Assembly: GCA_938030835.1 (NCBI GenBank)
Contig: CALHID010000125.1
Location: 1 to 9,987, forward strand
Reading direction: 5' to 3'
DNA from: an uncultured Actinomyces sp.
GTDB taxonomy: Bacteria; Actinomycetota; Actinomycetes; Actinomycetales; Actinomycetaceae
DNA length: 9,987 nt
Below the pieces are notes generated by a model. That model was not told the DNA's origin, did not search any database, and saw only the letters and a list, made by a program, of their open reading frames with translations. Made by a program: the position numbers and the translations under genes. This document shows positions 1 through 5,757 of the stretch, one piece after another (the first letter of the stretch is position 1; each line of letters opens with the position of its first letter).

Positions 1-30
1 AATGTGGGCCCTGGATCAGGGCCCACATTT
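1..30. terminator. Strong hairpin terminator downstream of pspA, probably bidirectional
   Basis: A perfect 12-bp inverted repeat, AATGTGGGCCCT / AGGGCCCACATT, encloses a 5-base loop (GGATC). On the plus strand it runs into TTTTT, so it would stop a transcript entering from the left. On the minus strand it lies 12 bases beyond the pspA stop codon, and its T-tract there would begin at the final stem bases and continue outside the window. The shape is a textbook intrinsic terminator between convergent genes; the partner gene to the left is not visible. Confidence 0.85.
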
Positions 31-42
31 TTATGCTGTCAA

Positions 43-759
43 TCAGTGCTGCTGCTTCAGTGCTGCAAGACGAGCTTCGATTTCAGCCTGAGAAGAATCG
101 GTCTCCAGCTCTGCGAACTGTGAGTCGAGCGAGGAAGTGGCAACCTCAGCCTTGCCCTGGGCCATTGCCTCGGTTCGACGAACCTTGTCCTCGAAGCGAG
201 AGAGCTCAGAGGTCGGGTCAAGAACATTGATCGAGGCAACTGCATCCGAAACCTGTGCCTGTGCCTCGGCGGCCTTCTGGCGTGCAACCAGCTGATCGCG
301 CTTGGTCTTGAGCTCGCTGAGCTTGTCCTTCATCTGGACCAGACCGTTCTTGAGCTTGTCGACGACCTCGCGCTGAGAAGCAATCAGCGGCTCAGCGTTC
401 TTTGCTTCACCTTCGAACTGAATCTGCTTGCCGATGGCAACGCGAGCCAGATCGTCCCACTTCTGTGCGCCGGCCTGGTCGCCGGCTGCGCGCATTTCCT
501 CTGCCTTTGCCGAGGCCGCGGCTGCCTTGCGTCCCCAATCTGCAGCTACAGTGACGTCCTCATCGTGGTCCTTCTCGGCCAAACGGAGGTTACCGACGGT
601 CTGTGCGACTGCGGTCTCTGCTTCTGCGATCGAGTTCGTGTAGTCGCGAATCAGCTGATCAAGCATCTTCTGGGGATCCTCGGCGCGGTCGAGGAGCGCA
701 TTGATGTTTGCCTTTGCGAGCTGAGAAATACGTCCAAGGATGGTTTGCTTTTCCGCCAT
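43..759 (-). CDS. pspA: PspA/IM30 (Vipp1) family membrane-protective protein
   Basis: This 238-residue protein belongs to the PspA/IM30 family, ESCRT-III-like proteins that polymerise on the inner leaflet of the cytoplasmic membrane and limit damage when the membrane is stressed. The start AEKQTILGRISQLAKANINA is the usual amphipathic first helix, followed by the family pattern ALLDRAEDPQKMLDQLIRDY. The rest is almost entirely charged, alanine-rich helical hairpin (about residues 25-190), ending in a short helix (EARLAALKQQH). Length is normal for the family. The ATG is fixed by a strong Shine-Dalgarno sequence AAAGGAGGA (764-772) five bases upstream. It lies 51 bases downstream of the TPM gene on the same strand, so co-transcription is likely. 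The gap is A+T-rich and contains CATAAT and TATAGT, which could be -10 elements of a private promoter, but I see no good -35. No PspBC or PspF homologue is present. Confidence 0.93.
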   Translation of the reverse strand: MAEKQTILGRISQLAKANINALLDRAEDPQKMLDQLIRDYTNSIAEAETAVAQTVGNLRLAEKDHDEDVTVAADWGRKAAAASAKAEEMRAAGDQAGAQKWDDLARVAIGKQIQFEGEAKNAEPLIASQREVVDKLKNGLVQMKDKLSELKTKRDQLVARQKAAEAQAQVSDAVASINVLDPTSELSRFEDKVRRTEAMAQGKAEVATSSLDSQFAELETDSSQAEIEARLAALKQQH

Positions 760-810
760 TGTTTCCTCCTTTGGGAAGCGGGAAAAATTATGGTTGAACT
801 ATATCCTATT

Positions 811-2874
811 TTAGAAAGATCCGGTGTGACCTGATCCGTTGGAGCCGCCAAAGCCCCCTCCGCCGAAGCCGCCACTAAAGCCTCCGCCGAAGTTTCCTCC
901 GCTGGAACCGCCCCAACTGGAGCCGCCCCCGCCCCAATCGTGTCGACGTGAACTTCCTCCGTTGAGCATTCCATTGAGAACGGACCATACAAGCATGCTG
1001 CCCAGCCCAATCCCGTTGACGATTGAGTCACCCGTTGTGGAGCTTTGGGGAGCGTTCAGGGGAGCATTGATTGCTGCCTGCGCGTAGGTGATTGCGGTTC
1101 GCGCTTGACCGGCAGCGGTCTCGTCATTGCCTTGATCGTGATAGGAGTGCGCACTTTGAAGTGAGGACTGTGCAAAGGAAAGATTTGAGCGCGCATCGAA
1201 ACCAACCAGCGTGCCGTGGCTTGTCACGTGTTGACTTGCGCGCGCGACATCGGAATCAGCCTGAGCCAAAAGTGCGTCAATTCCTGACTCAGCACGTTGG
1301 CTGCGCTCTTCTGCACTACGTAAGGGAGCCAAGGCCTCGTCAAGGGCGGCTTCCGCAACACGCAGGGATTCAAGCGCGACTAAAGGATCACCCTTCCCGT
1401 TTTGCGCGGCATTACCAGCGTTAATTGCTTCTTGAGCGGAGGCAACCAGCTGCTGGAACGCGATCGGATCCGCGTGAAGGCGAGTCACATCGGAAATATC
1501 CGAGGTGATTGAGCCGATTGCAGCGGTCAGAAGTTCCGAAGAGCGTGAAAGTTGATCGGGGGCTTGGGAGATGGCTTCCAGCTGATGGCGTGCCAGTGCC
1601 AGAGCACGACGTGCAACTTCGAGGATCTGAAGTGCGTTCTGGCCGTTGCTCTCGTTTGCTAGAGCTTCGTTTGCGCTGCTCTCAGCCTGATCTAAGAGCG
1701 CGCGGGCCTGGTCGGGACGCCCCTTGAGGGAGGCGACGGCCTCGGGAGAATAGGCGAGCTGGAGGGTTTGAAGGTCCTTCTCTGCCTGATCCACTTGAGT
1801 ACGGGTCTGCGCAATCATCTCGAGCAACTCGCGGGCTTGCTGGCCGACATTTGCAACCTGGTTACGGCGCTGAGTGAAAGCATTCTTCTCCGCAACCAAC
1901 TGGTTCATTGCAACGTTGAGTTTCCCGACAAACTCTTGGAATTCGTAGGGAGAGCGCGGGTGGCTTCCGTCCTCGTTCTCGCGCTGCATGGTGAAACCCT
2001 TATTAACCAGTTCTCGCGCCGTTTCAAGCGCCGCAGAGTAGGACTTGACAGACTCTGGGCCGAATTGAGCCTGGGCGAATTGGATTTCGTCGTCGCTCGC
2101 TCGAACGATGTCATCTGCGTCCAGCAGAAGGCGTGCAAGATCCAAGGTCTGCTGAACATGCTCCTGAGCCTGATTACGGACGACATTTTTGTGTGTCTTG
2201 CGTTGAGAGCGCATAACAATAAACAGAATTACGAGGATGATAGCGGGAAGCAGAAGGAAGGGAGCCATTGCACCGATGGCGATGGCCAGTGAGCTCGAGT
2301 TTCGCTTGGAGCTGTGAGAAGTCGTCGCGGCGGATTTGGTTGCCGTCGGCGAGGCCGTGATGGATTTAGTTGTTACTCCCACTTCCAGATCGGTGACGAA
2401 AAGGCTGAGGCCAGTAGCTAAAGTTGATTCGTCCAGAGGATCTGCCTTGCTCAGCACTTCCCTTAATCCCGAGAATGCGCTCACAACCGTCGCATCATCG
2501 ATTCCTTTTTGATTTGAATTGCCGCAGGTGGCCGTCTGGCGTTCTTGCGTTGCGATCACTAAGACCAGTGACGAACTGGATAGACCCGATCGGGTGCCAA
2601 CTGTATTGCACCATTCAAGAGGGGCTGTTCCTGAAAAATCTGGGACGACCACGATGTAGGTATCCAGACCTTTTCTTTGAAGGGTGCGCAGTTCGGTGTT
2701 GATGGATTGGACTGAGTTTTCAGACAGGAACGAAGCCGTATCCGTCAGGTTTGTTGTTACGGTCACCGGTGAATCGGCTCGCGCAATTCCGGCAGGTAGA
2801 CACGTCGCGACAAGCACCGTAGCAAGTGCGGCAAGAAAAGCCATACACCGGGAGCGGAAAGCGTGGTAAAACAT
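811..2874 (-). CDS. Secreted/membrane TPM-domain protein with coiled coil and Gly-rich tail
   Basis: About 687 residues. Visible parts in order: a signal peptide (1-33, cleavage probably after ARA); an extracytoplasmic TPM (Psb32/TLP18.3/YgcG-like) domain at about 35-165, with the typical LDTYIVVVPDFSG strand and two cysteines (89 and 117) that could form a disulfide; a Ser/Thr linker; one strong membrane segment (about 196-221) followed by basic residues; a long alanine- and glutamine-rich coiled-coil region (about 235-600); a second weak hydrophobic stretch (about 618-637); and a Gly/Ser/Phe tail (639-687). TPM proteins often end in such a glycine-rich tail. The function of this architecture is not established; the next gene, pspA, suggests envelope maintenance. 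Start choice: ATG at 2874 or GTG at 2880 in the same frame. Neither has a Shine-Dalgarno sequence, and a TAAACT hexamer seven bases before the ATG fits a leaderless mRNA, so I prefer the ATG. Confidence 0.88.
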   Translation of the reverse strand: MFYHAFRSRCMAFLAALATVLVATCLPAGIARADSPVTVTTNLTDTASFLSENSVQSINTELRTLQRKGLDTYIVVVPDFSGTAPLEWCNTVGTRSGLSSSSLVLVIATQERQTATCGNSNQKGIDDATVVSAFSGLREVLSKADPLDESTLATGLSLFVTDLEVGVTTKSITASPTATKSAATTSHSSKRNSSSLAIAIGAMAPFLLLPAIILVILFIVMRSQRKTHKNVVRNQAQEHVQQTLDLARLLLDADDIVRASDDEIQFAQAQFGPESVKSYSAALETARELVNKGFTMQRENEDGSHPRSPYEFQEFVGKLNVAMNQLVAEKNAFTQRRNQVANVGQQARELLEMIAQTRTQVDQAEKDLQTLQLAYSPEAVASLKGRPDQARALLDQAESSANEALANESNGQNALQILEVARRALALARHQLEAISQAPDQLSRSSELLTAAIGSITSDISDVTRLHADPIAFQQLVASAQEAINAGNAAQNGKGDPLVALESLRVAEAALDEALAPLRSAEERSQRAESGIDALLAQADSDVARASQHVTSHGTLVGFDARSNLSFAQSSLQSAHSYHDQGNDETAAGQARTAITYAQAAINAPLNAPQSSTTGDSIVNGIGLGSMLVWSVLNGMLNGGSSRRHDWGGGGSSWGGSSGGNFGGGFSGGFGGGGFGGSNGSGHTGSF

Positions 2875-2881
2875 AGCCACT

Positions 2882-2910
2882 AGTTTACGGCTAAGAAGCG
2901 TTTGATTGAC
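2882..2910 (-). promoter_or_regulatory. Possible promoter of the TPM-pspA unit (leaderless)
   Basis: Read on the minus strand, TAAACT (2882-2887) resembles a -10 box and sits seven bases before the ATG at 2874, so transcription could begin at the start codon itself. The hexamer 17 bases further upstream (GTCAAT, 2905-2910) is a poor -35 match. The absence of any Shine-Dalgarno sequence supports leaderless initiation, which is common in Actinobacteria, but this is inference from spacing. Confidence 0.3.
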
Positions 2911-2918
2911 GCGCCATC

Positions 2919-2924
2919 TATGAT
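2919..2924 (+). promoter_or_regulatory. Candidate -10 box for the cold shock gene
   Basis: TATGAT matches the -10 consensus at five of six positions and lies in the short divergent region, 44 bases before the cold shock start codon. No convincing -35 lies at the right distance; TTGATT/TTGACG at 2902-2911 is too close to it. Treat as a weak call. Confidence 0.25.
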
Positions 2925-2968
2925 GGAGGATACGTCCTTAGCCGATGACACAGGAAGGAGTGCACAGG

Positions 2969-3343
2969 ATGCCCACTGGTAAGGTGAAGTTTTTTGATGC
3001 TGAGCGCGGTTTTGGCTTCATTATGGGAGAAGACGGTGGTCAGGTTTTCCTGCACTCTTCCGCGCTGCCTGAAGGAGTGACGCCTCGTCCCGGAACTCGT
3101 GTTGAATACGGAGTTGCCGATGGACGCAAGGGGCCGCAGGCGCTGTCGGTTCGTATTATTTCCACGCCGCACTCCGTGGCGCGTGCCCAACGACGCAAGC
3201 CCGAAACTATGGTGCCCGTCGTCGAAGACTTAATTAAACTGCTCGATGCCTCTTCTGAATCTTTGCGCCGCGGACACTACCCGGAAAATGCGGCAAAGAT
3301 CGCGAAGGTCATGCGGGCCGTTGCAGAGGATTTTGATGCCTGA
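2969..3343 (+). CDS. CspB-like cold shock protein with C-terminal extension
   Basis: A 124-residue nucleic-acid-binding protein. Residues 1-65 form the cold shock domain: TGKVKFFD opens strand 1, RNP1 reads RGFGFI (13-18) and RNP2 reads VFLH (26-29). These aromatic residues stack on single-stranded RNA or DNA; position 8, often Trp in CspA, is Phe here. About 55 further residues follow, a basic stretch (ARAQRRKPE) and a predicted helical end (ENAAKIAKVMRAVAEDF). That layout resembles the extended CspB proteins of mycobacteria rather than the roughly 67-residue CspA type. The start at 2969 is chosen because AGGAAGGAG (2952-2960) sits eight bases upstream and homologues begin MPTGKVK; the in-frame ATG at 2945 would put that ribosome-binding site inside the gene. 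The 3' end overlaps the next gene by eight bases. Confidence 0.92.
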   Translation: MPTGKVKFFDAERGFGFIMGEDGGQVFLHSSALPEGVTPRPGTRVEYGVADGRKGPQALSVRIISTPHSVARAQRRKPETMVPVVEDLIKLLDASSESLRRGHYPENAAKIAKVMRAVAEDFDA

Positions 3344-4097
3344 AAAAACTGCGTCCGCGCGTGGGCGTATGGATCAGCAGCTCGCTCAAGCGGTGGACTT
3401 TGCGCGTGAAAACGCGGTCGAAGTCGGGGGAGAAGCCTCGGTAGGAGAGCACCTCTCTTTCGAAATGGATGCCGAGCGCCTTGGCACCCACTACTTCGCC
3501 TGTAACGACGCCGGTTACGTCGGCTGGCGTTGGTCGGTTACCTTGACGCGCGTTCCGCGTTCGCGCAAGATCACGGTGTGTGAGGTTGATTTGGTACCCG
3601 GTTCTGGCGCGCTTTTGGCACCCGAGTGGCTGCCGTGGGAGGACCGCCTACAGCCAGGTGATATCAGTCGCGAGGACGTTCTGCCGTATCGTGACGACGA
3701 TGATCGCCTGATCTCGGGCCTTGAGGACACCGGTGAGGATCCGGATTTGCCAACGGATCGCGAGTTGGGATTGGGACGCGCACGCGTTCTTTCCGATAAA
3801 GGTCACGATGATGCTGCAAAGCGCTGGTATGCCTCGGATCGCGGTCCTAAGCGTGGCCGTCGCCCCAAGCAGACCTGTTCGACCTGCGGCTTCCTCATGA
3901 AGATGTCCGGTTCGATGCGCCTGGTCTTTGGTGTCTGTGCAAATGAATGGGCACAAGATGATGGCTGTGTTGTGAGTTTGGATCACACCTGCGGTGCACA
4001 CTCTGAAACTGATGTGCCCAACAATGGAACGGATTGGCCCGTTCGCCCCTCGCGTATCAACGATTTCCTCGTTGAATCCGAGCGGATCGGGTCCTGA
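3336..4097 (+). CDS. DUF3027 family protein with a Cys/His zinc-binding-like cluster
   Basis: A 253-residue protein of the actinobacterial DUF3027 family, function unknown. The N-terminal half contains the family pattern HYFACNDAGYVGWRWSVTL (52-70) and PGSGALLAPEWLPWEDRLQPGD (88-109). The C-terminal part has a basic DRGPKRGRRPK stretch (168-178), then CSTC (181-184), Cys201, Cys211 and DHTCGAHSE (216-224; His217, Cys219, His222). The spacing suggests a zinc-binding fold, and with the basic stretch a nucleic-acid role is possible; that is inference. The start is the ATG at 3336, with AGAGGA (3325-3330) five bases upstream. It lies inside the last codons of the cold shock gene, so the two are probably translationally coupled and expressed together. 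An in-frame ATG at 3369 is a weaker alternative. The frame stays open further upstream only because it shadows the cold shock gene. Confidence 0.88.
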   Translation: MPEKTASARGRMDQQLAQAVDFARENAVEVGGEASVGEHLSFEMDAERLGTHYFACNDAGYVGWRWSVTLTRVPRSRKITVCEVDLVPGSGALLAPEWLPWEDRLQPGDISREDVLPYRDDDDRLISGLEDTGEDPDLPTDRELGLGRARVLSDKGHDDAAKRWYASDRGPKRGRRPKQTCSTCGFLMKMSGSMRLVFGVCANEWAQDDGCVVSLDHTCGAHSETDVPNNGTDWPVRPSRINDFLVESERIGS

Positions 4098-4107
4098 GAA
4101 ACGAAAC

Positions 4108-4126
4108 TGGTTCTAAATAAGAACTA
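4108..4126. repeat. A+T-rich inverted repeat downstream of the DUF3027 gene
   Basis: TGGTTCT / AGAACTA arms (seven pairs, one of them G-T) flank the spacer AAATA, starting ten bases after the DUF3027 stop codon. No T-tract follows, so it is not a good terminator. It overlaps TATAAG (4125-4130), a possible -10 box for the downstream permease, so an operator is plausible. The inner GTTCT-AAATA-AGAAC core is perfect. Confidence 0.45.
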
Positions 4127-4159
4127 TAAGCAGGTCAACCTGGGAAAGCCAAGTGCATC

Positions 4160-4202
4160 TCGCTGAATGATAAGCGCTTCACTTTGAGCGTTTTTTCAGC
4201 GA
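4160..4202 (+). promoter_or_regulatory. Nested hairpin with T6 run in the NCS2 permease leader (terminator or attenuator)
   Basis: An outer perfect 8-bp stem, TCGCTGAA (4160-4167) with TTCAGCGA (4195-4202), encloses an inner stem, AAGCGCTT (4172-4179) with GAGCGTTT (4186-4193, two G-U pairs), around the loop CACTTT. A run of six T (4191-4196) starts inside the inner 3' arm. The inner stem plus T-run resembles an intrinsic terminator. The outer stem would instead tie up the T-run and the bases just before the candidate ATG at 4205. AAGTG (4151-4155) is complementary to the loop bases CACTT (4180-4184), so a pseudoknot is possible. It may simply end the csp-DUF3027 operon, or it may control the permease. 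I do not recognise a known riboswitch class. Confidence 0.6.
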
Positions 4203-4204
4203 AT

Positions 4205-5659
4205 ATGTGGGGAGTGAGCACACAAGAGAAAGCGCCATCGAGCGCAAAGCCACTGAATTCCATTGACACTTTCTTCCACATCACTGAACGTGGATCCACA
4301 ATTGGTCGCGAAATCCGAGGTGGCGTGGTCACCTTCTTCGCAATGGCCTACATCCTTGTTGTTAACCCATCGATTCTTTCGGCCGCTCTGCCTCAAGACG
4401 GCTCCATCACTCCCGCAGGAATTGCTGCAGGTACCGCACTTGTCGCGGGCATCATGACCATCCTCATGGGTGTTGTCGCGAACTACCCGCTGGCGCTGGC
4501 TGCAGGTCTTGGCCTGAATGCAATCGTTGCCTTCACCCTGGTCCTTGGTTCGGGTCTTAGCTTCCAAGAGGCCATGGGCCTGATCTTCTGGGAGGGTATC
4601 CTCATTACCCTTCTCGTTCTAACAGGGTTCCGAGACGCAGTCTTCCGCGCAGTCCCGTACCAGATCAAGACCGCTATCTCTGTAGGTATCGGTCTTTTTA
4701 TTACCCTGGTTGGCCTGATTAACGCGGGTATCATTCGTGCAGGCGCAACCCCGGTTCAGCTTGGTATTAATGGCTCCCTGCAGGGATGGCCGACCCTGGT
4801 CTTCGTTGTTGGCCTTGGTCTGACCATCATCTTGTACGTGCGCAAGGTTAAGGGCGCTATGCTCATCGGCCTTATCACCTCGACGGTTTTGGCCGCGATT
4901 CTCCAGCTTTTCGTCCACCTTCCCGTGCGCAGTGAGGGCTCTCCGACCGGTTGGGGACAGACCGTTCCAGCACTGAGCGGCTCTCCGATTTCGATCCCCA
5001 GCTTTAACTCGCTCTTCCAGATCAATTTCTTCGGAGCTTTCGGGAAGCTTGGCGTTGTTTCGGTTGTTCTGCTGATCTTCTCGCTGATGCTTGCAGACTT
5101 CTTTGACACCATGGGCACGATGGTTGCTGTTGGTGCCGAGGGTGGTCTTCTGGACGAAGGCGGCAATCCTCCTCACTCCAGCCGTATTCTGCTCATTGAC
5201 TCCTTGGCTGCTGCTGCAGGTGGTCTGGGTGGTGTCTCTTCGAACACCTCCTACATTGAGTCGACCGCCGGTGTTGGCGAGGGCGCGCGTACTGGTTTGG
5301 CCTCGGTTGTCACCGGTGTCCTCTTCCTGCTGTCCACCTTCCTTTCACCCCTGGTTCAGCTTGTTCCGACCGAGGCCGCCTCGACCGCTCTGGTCTTCGT
5401 TGGTTTCCTCATGATGGCTCAGGTTCTCGAGGTTGATTGGAAGGATCCGGAGTACGCAATCCCCGGCTTCTTGACCATCGCCTTCATGCCCTTCGCCTAC
5501 TCGATCTCGGTGGGTATCGGTGTTGGCTTCATCGCCTACACGGTCATTCAGATCACCCTGGGCAAGGCTCGTAACATTCACCCGCTTATGTGGCTGACTT
5601 CGATCCTCTTCGTGGTCTACTTCCTCTTGGGTCCGATTCGGGCCGCTTTGGGAGCCTGA
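4205..5659 (+). CDS. NCS2 family purine permease (PbuG/GhxP/AdeQ-like, COG2252)
   Basis: A 484-residue polytopic inner-membrane transporter of the AzgA-like branch of the nucleobase-cation symporter-2 family, whose characterised members import adenine or hypoxanthine/guanine with protons. Signature segments are clear: ITERGSTIGREIRGGVVTFF-AMAYILVVNPSIL (about 26-58), ANYPLALAAGLGLNA (92-106), DFFDTMGTMVAVGAEGG (about 298-314) and SSNTSYIESTAGVGEGARTG (about 345-364). These include the Asp301 and Glu352 positions that lie in the substrate/cation region in relatives. Hypoxanthine/guanine is the likelier substrate class, but sequence alone does not settle it. The start is uncertain: TTG 4184, ATG 4205 and GTG 4214 are in frame, and none has a properly spaced Shine-Dalgarno sequence. 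TTG 4184 falls in the leader hairpin. GTG 4214 gives an MSTQEK start more like relatives, but the only GGGGA abuts it. Confidence 0.9.
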   Translation: MWGVSTQEKAPSSAKPLNSIDTFFHITERGSTIGREIRGGVVTFFAMAYILVVNPSILSAALPQDGSITPAGIAAGTALVAGIMTILMGVVANYPLALAAGLGLNAIVAFTLVLGSGLSFQEAMGLIFWEGILITLLVLTGFRDAVFRAVPYQIKTAISVGIGLFITLVGLINAGIIRAGATPVQLGINGSLQGWPTLVFVVGLGLTIILYVRKVKGAMLIGLITSTVLAAILQLFVHLPVRSEGSPTGWGQTVPALSGSPISIPSFNSLFQINFFGAFGKLGVVSVVLLIFSLMLADFFDTMGTMVAVGAEGGLLDEGGNPPHSSRILLIDSLAAAAGGLGGVSSNTSYIESTAGVGEGARTGLASVVTGVLFLLSTFLSPLVQLVPTEAASTALVFVGFLMMAQVLEVDWKDPEYAIPGFLTIAFMPFAYSISVGIGVGFIAYTVIQITLGKARNIHPLMWLTSILFVVYFLLGPIRAALGA

Positions 5660-5675
5660 TCCGTTATTCACCTTT

Positions 5676-5705
5676 TGTGGGGGCTGGCATGTGTCGGCCC
5701 CCACA
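5676..5705 (+). terminator. Hairpin after the NCS2 permease gene
   Basis: TGTGGGGGC (5676-5684) pairs perfectly with GCCCCCACA (5697-5705) across a 12-base loop, starting 16 bases after the permease stop codon. The nine-pair GC-rich stem is stable, but what follows (CGTGTATTT) is a poor T-tract, so termination may be inefficient. Its 3' arm can also pair with a second copy of the 5' arm further downstream. Confidence 0.5.
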
Positions 5706-5757
5706 CGTGTATTTGGGCGTATCCTCAAAAGCAGTGTCGAGCGATGTGGGGGCTTTT
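5697..5757 (+). promoter_or_regulatory. Alternative hairpin over the MFS ribosome-binding site
   Basis: The 10-mer TGTGGGGGCT occurs at 5676-5685 and again at 5745-5754. The complement GCCCCCACA (5697-5705) can therefore pair with either copy but not with both. The second pairing (5697-5705 with 5745-5753, 39-base loop) buries the GGGGG that serves as Shine-Dalgarno sequence for the MFS gene and is followed by TTTT, so it could repress translation or act as a weak terminator. The pairing is seen; the switching is inferred. Confidence 0.4.

Noticed and set aside
839..1087. Proline-rich plus-strand reading frame
   Set aside because: It is the antisense of the glycine-rich tail of the TPM gene, has no ribosome-binding site and shows no independent coding signal.
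2945..2968. Longer N-terminus for the cold shock protein
   Set aside because: It would place the strong AGGAAGGAG ribosome-binding site inside the coding region and add residues before the conserved PTGKVK start.
4098..4204. Classical purine riboswitch in the permease leader
   Set aside because: The conserved J2/3 TNTCTACC-type core and the paired kissing loops are absent, so only an unassigned structure is claimed.
4619..5176. Long minus-strand reading frame inside the NCS2 permease gene
   Set aside because: It is a shadow frame of a clear transporter; its composition is hydrophilic nonsense and no start signal is seen.
5590..5757. Longer N-terminus for the MFS protein starting inside the permease gene
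   Set aside because: The added residues do not resemble MFS proteins, and a GC-rich hairpin and a proper GTG start with GGGGG lie downstream.
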